From: Kingella denitrificans ATCC 33394
GTDB lineage: Bacteria; Pseudomonadota; Gammaproteobacteria; Burkholderiales; Neisseriaceae
NCBI RefSeq assembly: GCF_000190695.1
Contig: NZ_GL870929.1
Span: 1,032,221-1,059,583 of the forward strand
DNA length: 27,363 bases
Direction of reading: 5' to 3'
Within the stretch, counting starts at the first letter, position 1. Each line of letters starts with the position of its first letter. The translations under genes and the position numbers were made by a program. The notes below the pieces were generated by a model, which was not told where the DNA came from, did not search any database, and was given only the letters and a program-made list of their open reading frames with translations. Positions 1 through 6,751 of the stretch are shown one piece after another.

Positions 1-43
1 CTCAAACGGTATTTTTGCTATTCGGAACAATGTGCTGAATGTG

Positions 44-52
44 TTATCCACA
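44..52 (+). promoter_or_regulatory. Lone perfect DnaA-box match
   Basis: TTATCCACA matches the DnaA box consensus exactly. It is a single copy with no AT-rich element or dnaA/dnaN nearby, so chance is the likeliest explanation. The rest of 1-106 shows no gene I recognise; frame 1 stays open from base 1 to a stop at 154 but has no start and resembles nothing known to me. Confidence 0.2.
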
Positions 53-106
53 GCTTCCGCACAGCGATGCCTCAGCCAATGCGGTATAACTTTGTCGATG
101 TAATCA

Positions 107-154
107 AAAGTGCAGGCTGCTTTGGAGCATTCCCCAAAAAGCAGCCTGCACTTT
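107..154. terminator. DUS-pair hairpin terminator behind rlmK
   Basis: Two AAGCAGCCTGCAC copies in opposite orientation (arms 107-123 and about 137-154) form a hairpin with T-rich flanks. It lies just beyond the stop codon of the minus-strand methyltransferase gene and should terminate it. It can also serve as a DNA uptake signal. Confidence 0.75.
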
Positions 155-164
155 GATGATTAAC

Positions 165-1109
165 TTAAAGATGCCCGATTTCCCAGCACTGATGGATTTT
201 GCGATTGCGGAAATCCTCCGGCACGGAAAAACGGCTGATGTCTTTGATGCGGTATCGTTCCGCCAGCGCACCGTCCAGCGTGAACGAGCGCAGATTGTTG
301 GAGAAATACAGCGTCCCCTGAGGTGCCAGCAGCCGCATCGCGCCGTCCACCAGCTTGGCCTGGTCGCGCTGAATGTCCAAAATATCCAGCATTTTCTTGC
401 TGTTGGAGAAGCTGGGCGGATCGAGCACAATCAGGTCGAACTGCTTGCCCTGCTGCGAGGCTTCATCCAGATATTGGAACACGTCGGCACGGACAATGCG
501 GTGCGCGGCCAAATCCATGCCGTTCAGCTCGAAATTGCGTTTGGCCCAATCCAGATAAGTATTCGACAAATCAACGGTTTCGCTACTGATGGCGCCGCCC
601 GTGGCCGCATACACCGTGAAGCTGCCCGTGTAGGAAAACAGGTTCAGGAAACGCTTGCCCGCCGCCGTGTCGCCCACTTTTTTGCGCGTATTGCGGTGGT
701 CGAGAAACAGGCCGGTATCGAGATATTTGTCGAGATTGACCCAAAACCGGCGGCCGTGTTCGCAGACGATGAAATCTTCGCCTGCCGTGCCGGTTTTTTC
801 GTATTGCGCCGTGCCTTTTTGGCGGGCGCGCTGTTTCAAATGAATGTTTTGCGCGGGAAATCCGGTAACGAACTGCGCGGCTTCACACACATCGGCCAGC
901 CATTGGCGGTATTCTTCGGGGTGCATCAGCCAGCCGGTATCGTATTCCTGCAAATGGATGTGTTCGCCGTACACATCGACGGCGAAAGGAAATTGGGGAA
1001 TGTCTTTATCGTAAATGCGCCATGCTTCGAGCTGCTGCCGCTTCGCCCATTTGAGCTGGTGCTTGATGTTTTTGCCGAGCCGGTTGATAAAATCGTTGAT
1101 TGCGTTCAT
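165..1109 (-). CDS. rlmK: Class I SAM methyltransferase, standalone RlmK (23S rRNA m7G2069) type
   Basis: A 314-residue protein that aligns from memory along its whole length with the C-terminal (RlmK) half of E. coli RlmKL, which methylates N7 of G2069 in 23S rRNA. Seen in the sequence: a PUA/linker-like N-terminal part with KWAKRQQLEAWRIYDKDIP (20-38), WVNLDKYLDTGLFLDHR (123-139), the SAM-binding loop NLFSYTGSFTVYAA (156-169) and the catalytic-type motif DPPSFSNSKKM (230-240). The RlmL (m2G2445) half is absent, so if RlmL activity exists it must be encoded elsewhere. The gene lies 33 bp downstream of the lipoprotein gene on the same strand, separated by a single DUS. No good Shine-Dalgarno precedes the ATG. 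The family is secure; the exact target base is inferred by homology. Confidence 0.82.
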   Translation of the reverse strand: MNAINDFINRLGKNIKHQLKWAKRQQLEAWRIYDKDIPQFPFAVDVYGEHIHLQEYDTGWLMHPEEYRQWLADVCEAAQFVTGFPAQNIHLKQRARQKGTAQYEKTGTAGEDFIVCEHGRRFWVNLDKYLDTGLFLDHRNTRKKVGDTAAGKRFLNLFSYTGSFTVYAATGGAISSETVDLSNTYLDWAKRNFELNGMDLAAHRIVRADVFQYLDEASQQGKQFDLIVLDPPSFSNSKKMLDILDIQRDQAKLVDGAMRLLAPQGTLYFSNNLRSFTLDGALAERYRIKDISRFSVPEDFRNRKIHQCWEIGHL

Positions 1110-1129
1110 AAATGGTCGATGCTGTGAGG

Positions 1130-1144
1130 GTGCAGGCTGCTTTT
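1130..1144 (-). repeat. Single DUS overlapping a stop codon
   Basis: One AAAAGCAGCCTGCAC (read on the minus strand) lies between the lipoprotein gene and rlmK and overlaps the lipoprotein stop codon. It has no inverted partner, so readthrough into rlmK is plausible. Confidence 0.8.
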
Positions 1145-1529
1145 ACCAGTCCCAAGGGCCAAACGGGCGATACCACGGGTAATAATACGGTTCGCGCCAA
1201 TGGTAATAGCTTTGCATATAGCGCAATTCCTGTTGCGCCAGATGGTTTTGCCATGCCATTTTGTAGCAGGATTGGAACATGGGGTTGTTGATTTTTTCGA
1301 GATATTGCAGGCGCTCTTCGCGGCGTGCGGCTTCGTTGGCCGGCGTGCCGAAAAACTGCTGCCGCATGAGTTTGGCGGTATCGGCATCGCATTGCTCGGC
1401 CAATCGGATTTGCAGCAGTTGCTCGCGGCGTTTTGCTTCGGCTTCGCGCGCGGCACGCTGTTCGGGCGTGAGGGCGCAGGCGGTCAGACAGAATGCGGCG
1501 CAATACGCCAGAAAACGGGCAGGTTTCAT
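1143..1529 (-). CDS. Small predicted lipoprotein, function unknown
   Basis: About 128 residues. The N-terminus has a lipoprotein signal peptide (MKPARF, hydrophobic core, then the lipobox LTAC), so it should be lipidated and membrane-anchored. The middle is rich in Glu, Arg and Gln and probably helical. The C-terminus is unusually aromatic, with several Tyr, Trp and Pro residues (HWREPYYYPWYRPFGPWDW). I chose the ATG at 1529, not the GTG two codons upstream, because AGAGG is correctly spaced before the ATG. I do not recognise the family. It lies upstream of rlmK on the same strand and downstream of the clpP terminator. Confidence 0.7.
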   Translation of the reverse strand: MKPARFLAYCAAFCLTACALTPEQRAAREAEAKRREQLLQIRLAEQCDADTAKLMRQQFFGTPANEAARREERLQYLEKINNPMFQSCYKMAWQNHLAQQELRYMQSYYHWREPYYYPWYRPFGPWDW

Positions 1530-1563
1530 AGCCACCTCTTTTCGGCTCGGTTCGTGAATGGGG

Positions 1564-1603
1564 GTGCAGGCTGCTTTTTCGGCGTTTGAAAAGCAGCCTG
1601 CAC
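1564..1603. terminator. DUS-pair hairpin terminator behind clpP
   Basis: Inverted AAGCAGCCTGCAC copies (arms 1564-1579 and 1589-1603) lie immediately downstream of the clpP stop on the minus strand, with T-rich ends. They separate clpP from the lipoprotein gene. Confidence 0.75.
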
Positions 1604-1617
1604 ATGTTCAAACGATA

Positions 1618-2247
<630 letters not shown>

Positions 2248-2269
2248 TTGTCAGTTTAAGGTCGATTTG

Positions 2270-2307
2270 AAAAAAGCACCCAGCCGAATCCGACTGCGGT
2301 GCTTTTT
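2270..2307 (-). terminator. Intrinsic terminator of tig, just upstream of clpP
   Basis: AAAAAGCACC and GGTGCTTTTT form the outer arms of a hairpin that on the minus strand ends in six T residues. It follows the tig stop codon and precedes the clpP start by about 23 bp. It is not built from DUS. It could act as a full terminator or as a partial attenuator for clpP. Confidence 0.75.
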
Positions 2308-2314
2308 GTTACGG

Positions 2315-3613
2315 TTACGCGCCTGCGCCCATCACTTCGTCAAAACTCAGCTTTTTCTCGGTTACTTTGGCTTTGCCCAACACAAAATCCACCACGTTGG
2401 ATTCTACCGCCATATTGCTGACACCGGCCAAGCGGGAACTGTCGGCAAAATACCAGTCAATCACTTCTTGCGGGTCTTCGTAGCTGTCGGCAAATTCGGT
2501 GATGATGTTTTTGATTTGCTCTTCAGTCGCTTTCAGATTGTGTTTTTCCACGATTTCAGGCAGCAGCAAGCCCAAAGCCACACGTTCTTGCGCGCGCTCG
2601 TTGAACATTTCCGCAGGCAGTTGCAAATCATTGGCATCCAAGCCTTGTTTCACCAAGTTCTGCTTCATTTCTTCCGACAAGCGGTGCGCTTCGTCTTTCA
2701 CGAACGCCTGCGGCAATGGGAAGGTATGCGCCGCACGCAATGCTTTCATCACCGCATCGGTGTTTTGCGCGTTCAAACGGCGTTTCACTTCGCGCGCCAC
2801 GTTTTTCTGCACTTCGGCGCGCATTTTGGCAACGTCGCCGTCGGCAATACCCAAGGCACGGGCAAACACTTCGTCCACTTCGGGCAATGTGGCTTCGGCA
2901 ACATTGTGCACGGTAATGGTGAACACGGCGGTTTTGCCGGCCACATCTTTGCCGTGGTAATCTTCAGGGAAGCTCACTTCCACATCTTTGCTCTCGTCTT
3001 CTTTCATGCCCAAAATGCCTTTTTCAAATTCGGGCAGCATTTGGCCTTGACCCAAGACGAACGGATAGTTTTTCGCCGAACCGCCGTCAAAAGGCACGCC
3101 GTCGATTTTGCCTTCAAAGTCGATAATCACGCGGTCGCCTTCTTTGGCTTCGCGCTCAACGCGTTTGTACATGGTGCGTTGTTTGCGCAGGATTTCGATG
3201 GTGCTGTCCACTTCGGCTTCGCCCACTTCAGACACCACTTTTTCAATTTCCAATGCGGAGAAATCCGCCAGTTGGATGTCGGGATAGGTTTCATACACGA
3301 ATGTGAGCTGCAAATCCGCGCCGGAAGTGTCTTGGTTTTCCACGGGTTCGATACCGGTCACGGCGGCGATGCGCAAATTTTGTTCTTGGGCGATTTTATT
3401 GAAAGCAGCCTGCGCCAAATCGTTGATGGCATCGTTCTGGATGCTTGCGCCATACATGGAAGCAACCATTTTCAACGGTGCTTTGCCGGGACGGAAGCCG
3501 TCGATGCGCACGCGGCGTTGCGCCTGTTTCAACTGTTTGTCGGTTTCAGCATTGATGTCCAACCAAGGCAAAGACACGGTTACTTTGCGTTCCAAAGATT
3601 CTGTTGCGCTCAT
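2315..3613 (-). CDS. tig: Trigger factor, ribosome-associated chaperone and prolyl isomerase
   Basis: A 432-residue protein of normal family length. It binds the ribosome beside the exit tunnel and assists folding of nascent chains. The ribosome-binding signature GFRPGKAP is at 39-46 in the N-terminal domain. An FKBP-type peptidyl-prolyl isomerase domain covers about 155-240, with DFEGKIDGVPFDGGSA and LPEFEKGILGMKEDE. The C-terminal helical chaperone domain runs to the end. A partial DUS (AAAGCAGCCTGCGCC) is embedded near codon 66, encoding QAAF. A candidate extended -10 (TGCTAAAAT on the minus strand, TAAAAT at 3664-3669) lies about 50 bp upstream of the start. The gene is divergent from rlmJ. 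Confidence 0.97.
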   Translation of the reverse strand: MSATESLERKVTVSLPWLDINAETDKQLKQAQRRVRIDGFRPGKAPLKMVASMYGASIQNDAINDLAQAAFNKIAQEQNLRIAAVTGIEPVENQDTSGADLQLTFVYETYPDIQLADFSALEIEKVVSEVGEAEVDSTIEILRKQRTMYKRVEREAKEGDRVIIDFEGKIDGVPFDGGSAKNYPFVLGQGQMLPEFEKGILGMKEDESKDVEVSFPEDYHGKDVAGKTAVFTITVHNVAEATLPEVDEVFARALGIADGDVAKMRAEVQKNVAREVKRRLNAQNTDAVMKALRAAHTFPLPQAFVKDEAHRLSEEMKQNLVKQGLDANDLQLPAEMFNERAQERVALGLLLPEIVEKHNLKATEEQIKNIITEFADSYEDPQEVIDWYFADSSRLAGVSNMAVESNVVDFVLGKAKVTEKKLSFDEVMGAGA

Positions 3614-3779
3614 GGATAGCAGCCTTTCTATAAATCAAATACGTTAGTCAGTAAAAACGTGGAATTTTAGCACAATAATCACGAAAGTGCCGATAAAATT
3701 TGCACTGCGCCGTGTGTATATTGCGGCAGCCGAATGCCGTCAAACGCGGCGAAATCGGGTAAAATCCGCCAACACCGAA

Positions 3780-3819
3780 GTGCAGGCTGCTTTTTTGATT
3801 GGCCGAAAGCAGCCTGCAC
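3780..3819. terminator. DUS-pair hairpin in the 5' leader of rlmJ
   Basis: Inverted AAGCAGCCTGCAC copies (3780-3794, 3806-3819) end 22 bp before the rlmJ start codon, in the gap between divergent tig and rlmJ. No gene ends here, so this pair is in an unusual place: it would lie in the rlmJ leader if transcription starts upstream of it. Confidence 0.6.
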
Positions 3820-3841
3820 CGCCAACCGACAAGGATTCTCC

Positions 3842-4684
3842 ATGCTCAGCTACCGACACGCCTTTCACGCAGGCAACCATGCCGATGTTTTAAAACATTT
3901 TTTATTATATTGCGTACTGGATTATTACAACCAAAAAGACAAACCCTATTGGTATATCGACACCCACAGCGGCGCGGGCATATACGATTTGCAGGGCAGC
4001 GAAGCGCAAAAAGTCGGCGAATTTGCCGACGGTATCGGGCGGCTGGTGCAGGCTGCATTGCCCGACACGCTGGCCTCATTCGTGCAGCACCTGCGCGGCT
4101 GCCTGCCGAACCCCAACCTATACGGCGGTTCGCCCTGGCTGGCGCAAAGCCTGCTGCGCGAAGCCGACAAACTGCGCCTGTTCGAACTGCACCCCGCCGA
4201 TTTCCAACACTTGCAGCACAATATGCGCGAAGCCAAGCTCGGCCGGCGCGGCATTTTGAAGCAGGAAGACGGATTTGCCGGACTCATCGCCCTGCTGCCG
4301 CCCGTGACACGCCGCGCCGTGGTGCTGATGGACCCGCCGTACGAGCAAAAACAGGACTACGCACAAGTGGCGCACACGCTCAAAGACGCGCTCAAACGCT
4401 TCGAGCAAGGCTGCTATATGGTTTGGTATCCCTGCCTGAGCCGCCCCGAAAGCCTGCAACTGCCCGAAAAACTGAAAAAACTCTGCCCCGACAACTACAT
4501 TCAGGCAGAACTGCACGTCCGCGCCCCCAGCCCGGATGGCTTCGGCATGCATGGCAGCGGCATGTTTCTTATCAATCCGCCCTACACGCTACCCGACATC
4601 CTGTGCGACACCCTGCCCGCCCTGCGCGATATTTTGCGGCAGGACGACGGCGCACGCTTTGTGTTGGATTACAAAATCCGTTAA
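3842..4684 (+). CDS. rlmJ: 23S rRNA (adenine2030-N6)-methyltransferase RlmJ
   Basis: A 280-residue protein, the same length as E. coli RlmJ, which methylates N6 of A2030 in 23S rRNA. The N-terminus MLSYRHAFHAGNHADVLKH is nearly identical to the family signature. The SAM-binding segment IDTHSGAGIYDL is at 39-50 and the N6-adenine methyltransferase motif DPPY at 164-167; a second INPP motif lies near the C-terminus. The start at 3842 is set by an AAGGA Shine-Dalgarno and the conserved MLSYRH start; the frame is open 36 codons further upstream but that part runs through a DUS hairpin. A DUS remnant inside the gene encodes VQAAL (about 68-73). It converges with the CPBP protease gene. Confidence 0.95.
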   Translation: MLSYRHAFHAGNHADVLKHFLLYCVLDYYNQKDKPYWYIDTHSGAGIYDLQGSEAQKVGEFADGIGRLVQAALPDTLASFVQHLRGCLPNPNLYGGSPWLAQSLLREADKLRLFELHPADFQHLQHNMREAKLGRRGILKQEDGFAGLIALLPPVTRRAVVLMDPPYEQKQDYAQVAHTLKDALKRFEQGCYMVWYPCLSRPESLQLPEKLKKLCPDNYIQAELHVRAPSPDGFGMHGSGMFLINPPYTLPDILCDTLPALRDILRQDDGARFVLDYKIR

Positions 4685-4693
4685 AAAACAAAA

Positions 4694-4798
4694 TATAGTC
4701 GATTAAAATAAAAATGAGACAAGGCGGCGAGCCGCAAGGCGTACAGGTAGTACGTCAAGGCGAGCCAACGCCGTATCATTGAATTTTAATCGACTATA
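4694..4798. mobile_element. Correia repeat enclosed element (CREE) MITE, copy 1, 105 bp
   Basis: A 105-bp non-coding element with terminal inverted repeats TATAGTCGATTAAAAT and its complement at the right end, and TA at both ends. The interior contains GGCGAGCCGCAAGGCGTAC and GAGCCAACGCCGTATCATT. Ends, size and interior match the short form of the neisserial Correia element. It lies in the convergent gap between rlmJ and the CPBP protease and directly abuts a DUS hairpin. Confidence 0.88.
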
Positions 4799-4842
4799 AA
4801 AAGCAGCCTGCACTTGACGGTTTGAAGTGCAGGCTGCTTTTT
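4799..4842. terminator. DUS-pair bidirectional terminator, rlmJ / CPBP protease
   Basis: Inverted AAGCAGCCTGCACTT copies immediately after CREE copy 1, between two convergent genes. The symmetrical A/T flanks suit termination in both directions. Confidence 0.75.
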
Positions 4843-4855
4843 CGTTGCAGGGCCT

Positions 4856-5692
4856 CTATCCGTCTCGCCCATCCCCAGTCTTTTGTTCTCGGCCGAAAAA
4901 CAAAGACTTCTCTTTTACCAGAACCCACAACACGATGCCAGCAAAAATCACCGTTTGAATCACTTTGCTGTCGGGATGGGTGGAGAAAATTTCATTGCCA
5001 AGATTGGCGCAAAGGTGGAACAAAATGGCCACCGAAATACTGCGGCCGCTTTTCATATAAAGCCAGTTCATCAAAAGTACAAAAATTATCAGGCTGAATA
5101 TGAAGTTGGCCGTGTAAAGCGCGCCTTCGGCGAACACTTGGCTTTGGTAATAGCCCTTCACAAAGGCGAGCGGCAAATGCCAAAACGCCCAAAACACGCT
5201 GAATATCAGCGATGAAGCAAATAGGCTGAATCGTGCGGTGAGTGCGTCTGTGCCGTAGCCGTGCCACGCGATTTCTTCGGCAACTGGGGCAATGGCGAGC
5301 ATAAACCACGGCGACAGCAGGGCCGATGTGAACGACGGCTGCCCGGTGATTCGGAATTGTTCCCAGCCATGCCCGAAGGCAAGCGAAACCAGTTGCGCCA
5401 CCATAAGCGTAACGGGACCGAGCAGCACGGCAATGGCGATATAGCGTTTGGGAAAGCCGTTTAAGCCGAACAGGCGGCGTTTCGCATCTGCCCAATGTTT
5501 GGGATTTTGCCGCAGCAGCCATGCGCCGATGACCGCCGGAGCAAACAACCCTGCCAAACCTAATCCGGCTTGCGCCCATTGGTGCGCAGCGGCATCGGGG
5601 CGATGGCTGATATGGGCGGCGGAAAACCAGAGTATCCAAGGAATGAGCATGGATAGGAAATAAAAGAGAAACGGGCGATAAGGCTTCGACAT
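4856..5692 (-). CDS. CPBP family intramembrane glutamic endopeptidase
   Basis: A 278-residue membrane protein with about seven hydrophobic segments and the three CPBP/Abi motifs: EE at 139-140 in VAEEIAWHGYG, His172 in WAFWHLP, and His226/Asn230 in LFHLCAN (HxxxN). This family includes Rce1 prenyl-protein endoproteases and bacteriocin self-immunity proteins; its bacterial substrates are mostly unknown. In the first motif the usual Arg (EExxxR) is His144. I chose the ATG at 5692 because AAGGAACC precedes it with good spacing; sixteen further upstream codons are open but have no ribosome site. The neighbours give no functional link. Confidence 0.88.
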   Translation of the reverse strand: MSKPYRPFLFYFLSMLIPWILWFSAAHISHRPDAAAHQWAQAGLGLAGLFAPAVIGAWLLRQNPKHWADAKRRLFGLNGFPKRYIAIAVLLGPVTLMVAQLVSLAFGHGWEQFRITGQPSFTSALLSPWFMLAIAPVAEEIAWHGYGTDALTARFSLFASSLIFSVFWAFWHLPLAFVKGYYQSQVFAEGALYTANFIFSLIIFVLLMNWLYMKSGRSISVAILFHLCANLGNEIFSTHPDSKVIQTVIFAGIVLWVLVKEKSLFFGREQKTGDGRDG

Positions 5693-5755
5693 GATGGTTC
5701 CTTTTATTTTGCAGGCTGCAAAACAAGAGTTAGACAACACCGACTGGCAGAATAA

Positions 5756-5825
5756 TATAGTAGCTTAAAACCGCCATGCTACTGTGTTGGCTTGCTTGGT
5801 ATCATTTTTATTTTAAGCCGCTATC
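5756..5825. mobile_element. Decayed, internally deleted CREE remnant
   Basis: TATAGTAGCTTAAAA at the left and TTTTAAGCCGCTATC at the right form imperfect inverted ends about 70 bp apart. The inside retains GTTGGCTTGCTTG (compare GTTGGCTCGTCTTG in copy 2) and an exact 15-nt match, TCATTTTTATTTTAA, to the right end of the intact copies. Roughly 38 bp of the interior is missing. I read this as an old Correia element. Confidence 0.6.
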
Positions 5826-5911
5826 TTTTCAGGCATTAGAAAAACGCATGGCGGAGAAATATGCCCCAGATGAAGATTGGCAAAAGTCTCTTATGCGTTT
5901 TCAGGCTGCCT
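5818..5911 (+). pseudogene. Possible 3' fragment of a lost gene
   Basis: Directly beyond the decayed CREE the plus strand reads as a short open stretch ending MAEKYAPDEDWQKSLMRFQA before a TGA at 5909-5911. The composition (Lys, Glu, Asp, Trp) looks like real protein, not GC-rich shadow. There is no ribosome site and no upstream body. The TGA lies inside a DUS-like palindrome, TCAGGCTGCCTGA. I do not recognise the family; it may be noise. Confidence 0.25.
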
Positions 5912-5924
5912 GACAACCCGTCTG

Positions 5925-6176
5925 TCAAACGATAAAAAACAGCCTGTATACCAATAGGCAGAATGCCATGTCCAGCAGCAAACAAACGGCTGCTGCGCGT
6001 ACGGCGGACATGTTGCAAAACGATAGGGATACAATCAACAGGCTTACCAAATAATATCCGAGCAATTCGACCGAGCCTGCGATGAAGTAACCAAAATCGT
6101 GGGCGGGAATTTCGGCAATGAAACCAAACAGGCTGCCCCATTCGCCCAACATCGACAAAAGAACCAGCACATTCAA
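5925..6176 (-). CDS. Small membrane protein, apparently broken at codon 3
   Basis: The readable part is 83 residues with two to three hydrophobic segments (VLVLLSMLGEWGSLFGFIAEI, GYYLVSLLIVSL, AVCLLLDMAFCLLVYRLFF), so it is an inner membrane protein of unknown function. The best translation signal is upstream of this frame: AAGGAAAATCT followed by ATG at 6210-6212. That ATG is in frame, but the third codon is TGA (6204-6206), after which the frame continues with a hydrophobic YPIIAILSVLNVLVLL. A single TGG-to-TGA change would explain this. As it stands, translation could begin only at the TTG (6176) or GTG (6170), neither with a ribosome site, so the gene may be a recent pseudogene. Not recognised. 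Confidence 0.5.
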   Translation of the reverse strand: MNVLVLLSMLGEWGSLFGFIAEIPAHDFGYFIAGSVELLGYYLVSLLIVSLSFCNMSAVRAAAVCLLLDMAFCLLVYRLFFIV

Positions 6177-6250
6177 AACGGACAGTATGGCGATGATTGG
6201 GTATCAGCGCATAGATTTTCCTTATCGGAATCGATTTGATTTTTAGCCGG

Positions 6251-6267
6251 TTTCAGGCAGCCTGAAA
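6251..6267. repeat. Single DUS of AGGCAGCCTGAA dialect
   Basis: TTTCAGGCAGCCTGAAA is a near-palindromic DUS of a different Kingella-type dialect from the AAGCAGCCTGCA used over most of the window. It lies just downstream of the secreted-protein gene and may help end its transcript. Confidence 0.6.
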
Positions 6268-6277
6268 GAGTGTGTTC

Positions 6278-6667
6278 TTACCGCTGCAAATAGCGCCGTG
6301 CCATCTCCTCTAATTGCCTGTCGTATGCCTTACAGAATTCGGTTTGGCTGACATCGATCTGCTTGCCGGCCAGTATCATATCAACCGTCTCTGGCGTGAT
6401 CGCATCATTTATAAATTCATCTTGCAGCGTTCGGTAAATCTCTCTGCTCTCTGCTTGTATTGTCGGATTTTCCCATGTTGCGTTACATTCAGATTGCCTT
6501 TTTGCCAACCGGATAAGCAGTGGATGTCTTTCATTTTGATGGCACACACCAACGCGAAAACCCAGTGCACTCATATCCAACAGAAAAGTCCGGCAATCTC
6601 GGATGGGCGGTTGCGCGACAGCCAGCGTGGGGAACAGTATTGATAAGACGATAATTTTTCTGAACAT
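6278..6667 (-). CDS. Secreted protein of unknown function
   Basis: A 129-residue protein with a clear Sec signal peptide (MFRKIIVLSILFPTLAVA, probable cleavage after AVA). The mature part has four Cys residues (DCRTF, GVCHQNE, SECNAT, TEFCKAYD), consistent with two disulfides in the periplasm or outside the cell. AAGGAGCGAACC before the ATG is a strong ribosome site, so the start is firm. It lies between the leuS terminator and a single DUS. I do not recognise the family. Confidence 0.7.
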   Translation of the reverse strand: MFRKIIVLSILFPTLAVAQPPIRDCRTFLLDMSALGFRVGVCHQNERHPLLIRLAKRQSECNATWENPTIQAESREIYRTLQDEFINDAITPETVDMILAGKQIDVSQTEFCKAYDRQLEEMARRYLQR

Positions 6668-6692
6668 GGTTCGCTCCTTGATTGCTATATTG

Positions 6693-6733
6693 AAGGCTAC
6701 CTGAACAAGCCAAATCGGTTTTCAGGTAGCCTT
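6693..6733. terminator. leuS terminator made of AGGCTACCTGAA DUS pair
   Basis: AAGGCTACCTGAA at 6693-6705 and its inverse TTCAGGTAGCCTT at 6721-6733 form a hairpin just beyond the leuS stop. AGGCTACCTGAA is the dialect I associate with Eikenella, not the window's main one. Confidence 0.75.
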
Positions 6734-6751
6734 TATTCCAGCCCAACGGCC

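Noticed and set aside
44..52. DnaA box as part of a replication origin
   Set aside because: Only one box, no AT-rich unwinding element and no origin-type genes nearby.
5836..6141. Minus-strand frame of 101 codons overlapping the small membrane protein
   Set aside because: It is the alternative frame of the hydrophobic gene, with no ribosome site and no plausible protein composition.
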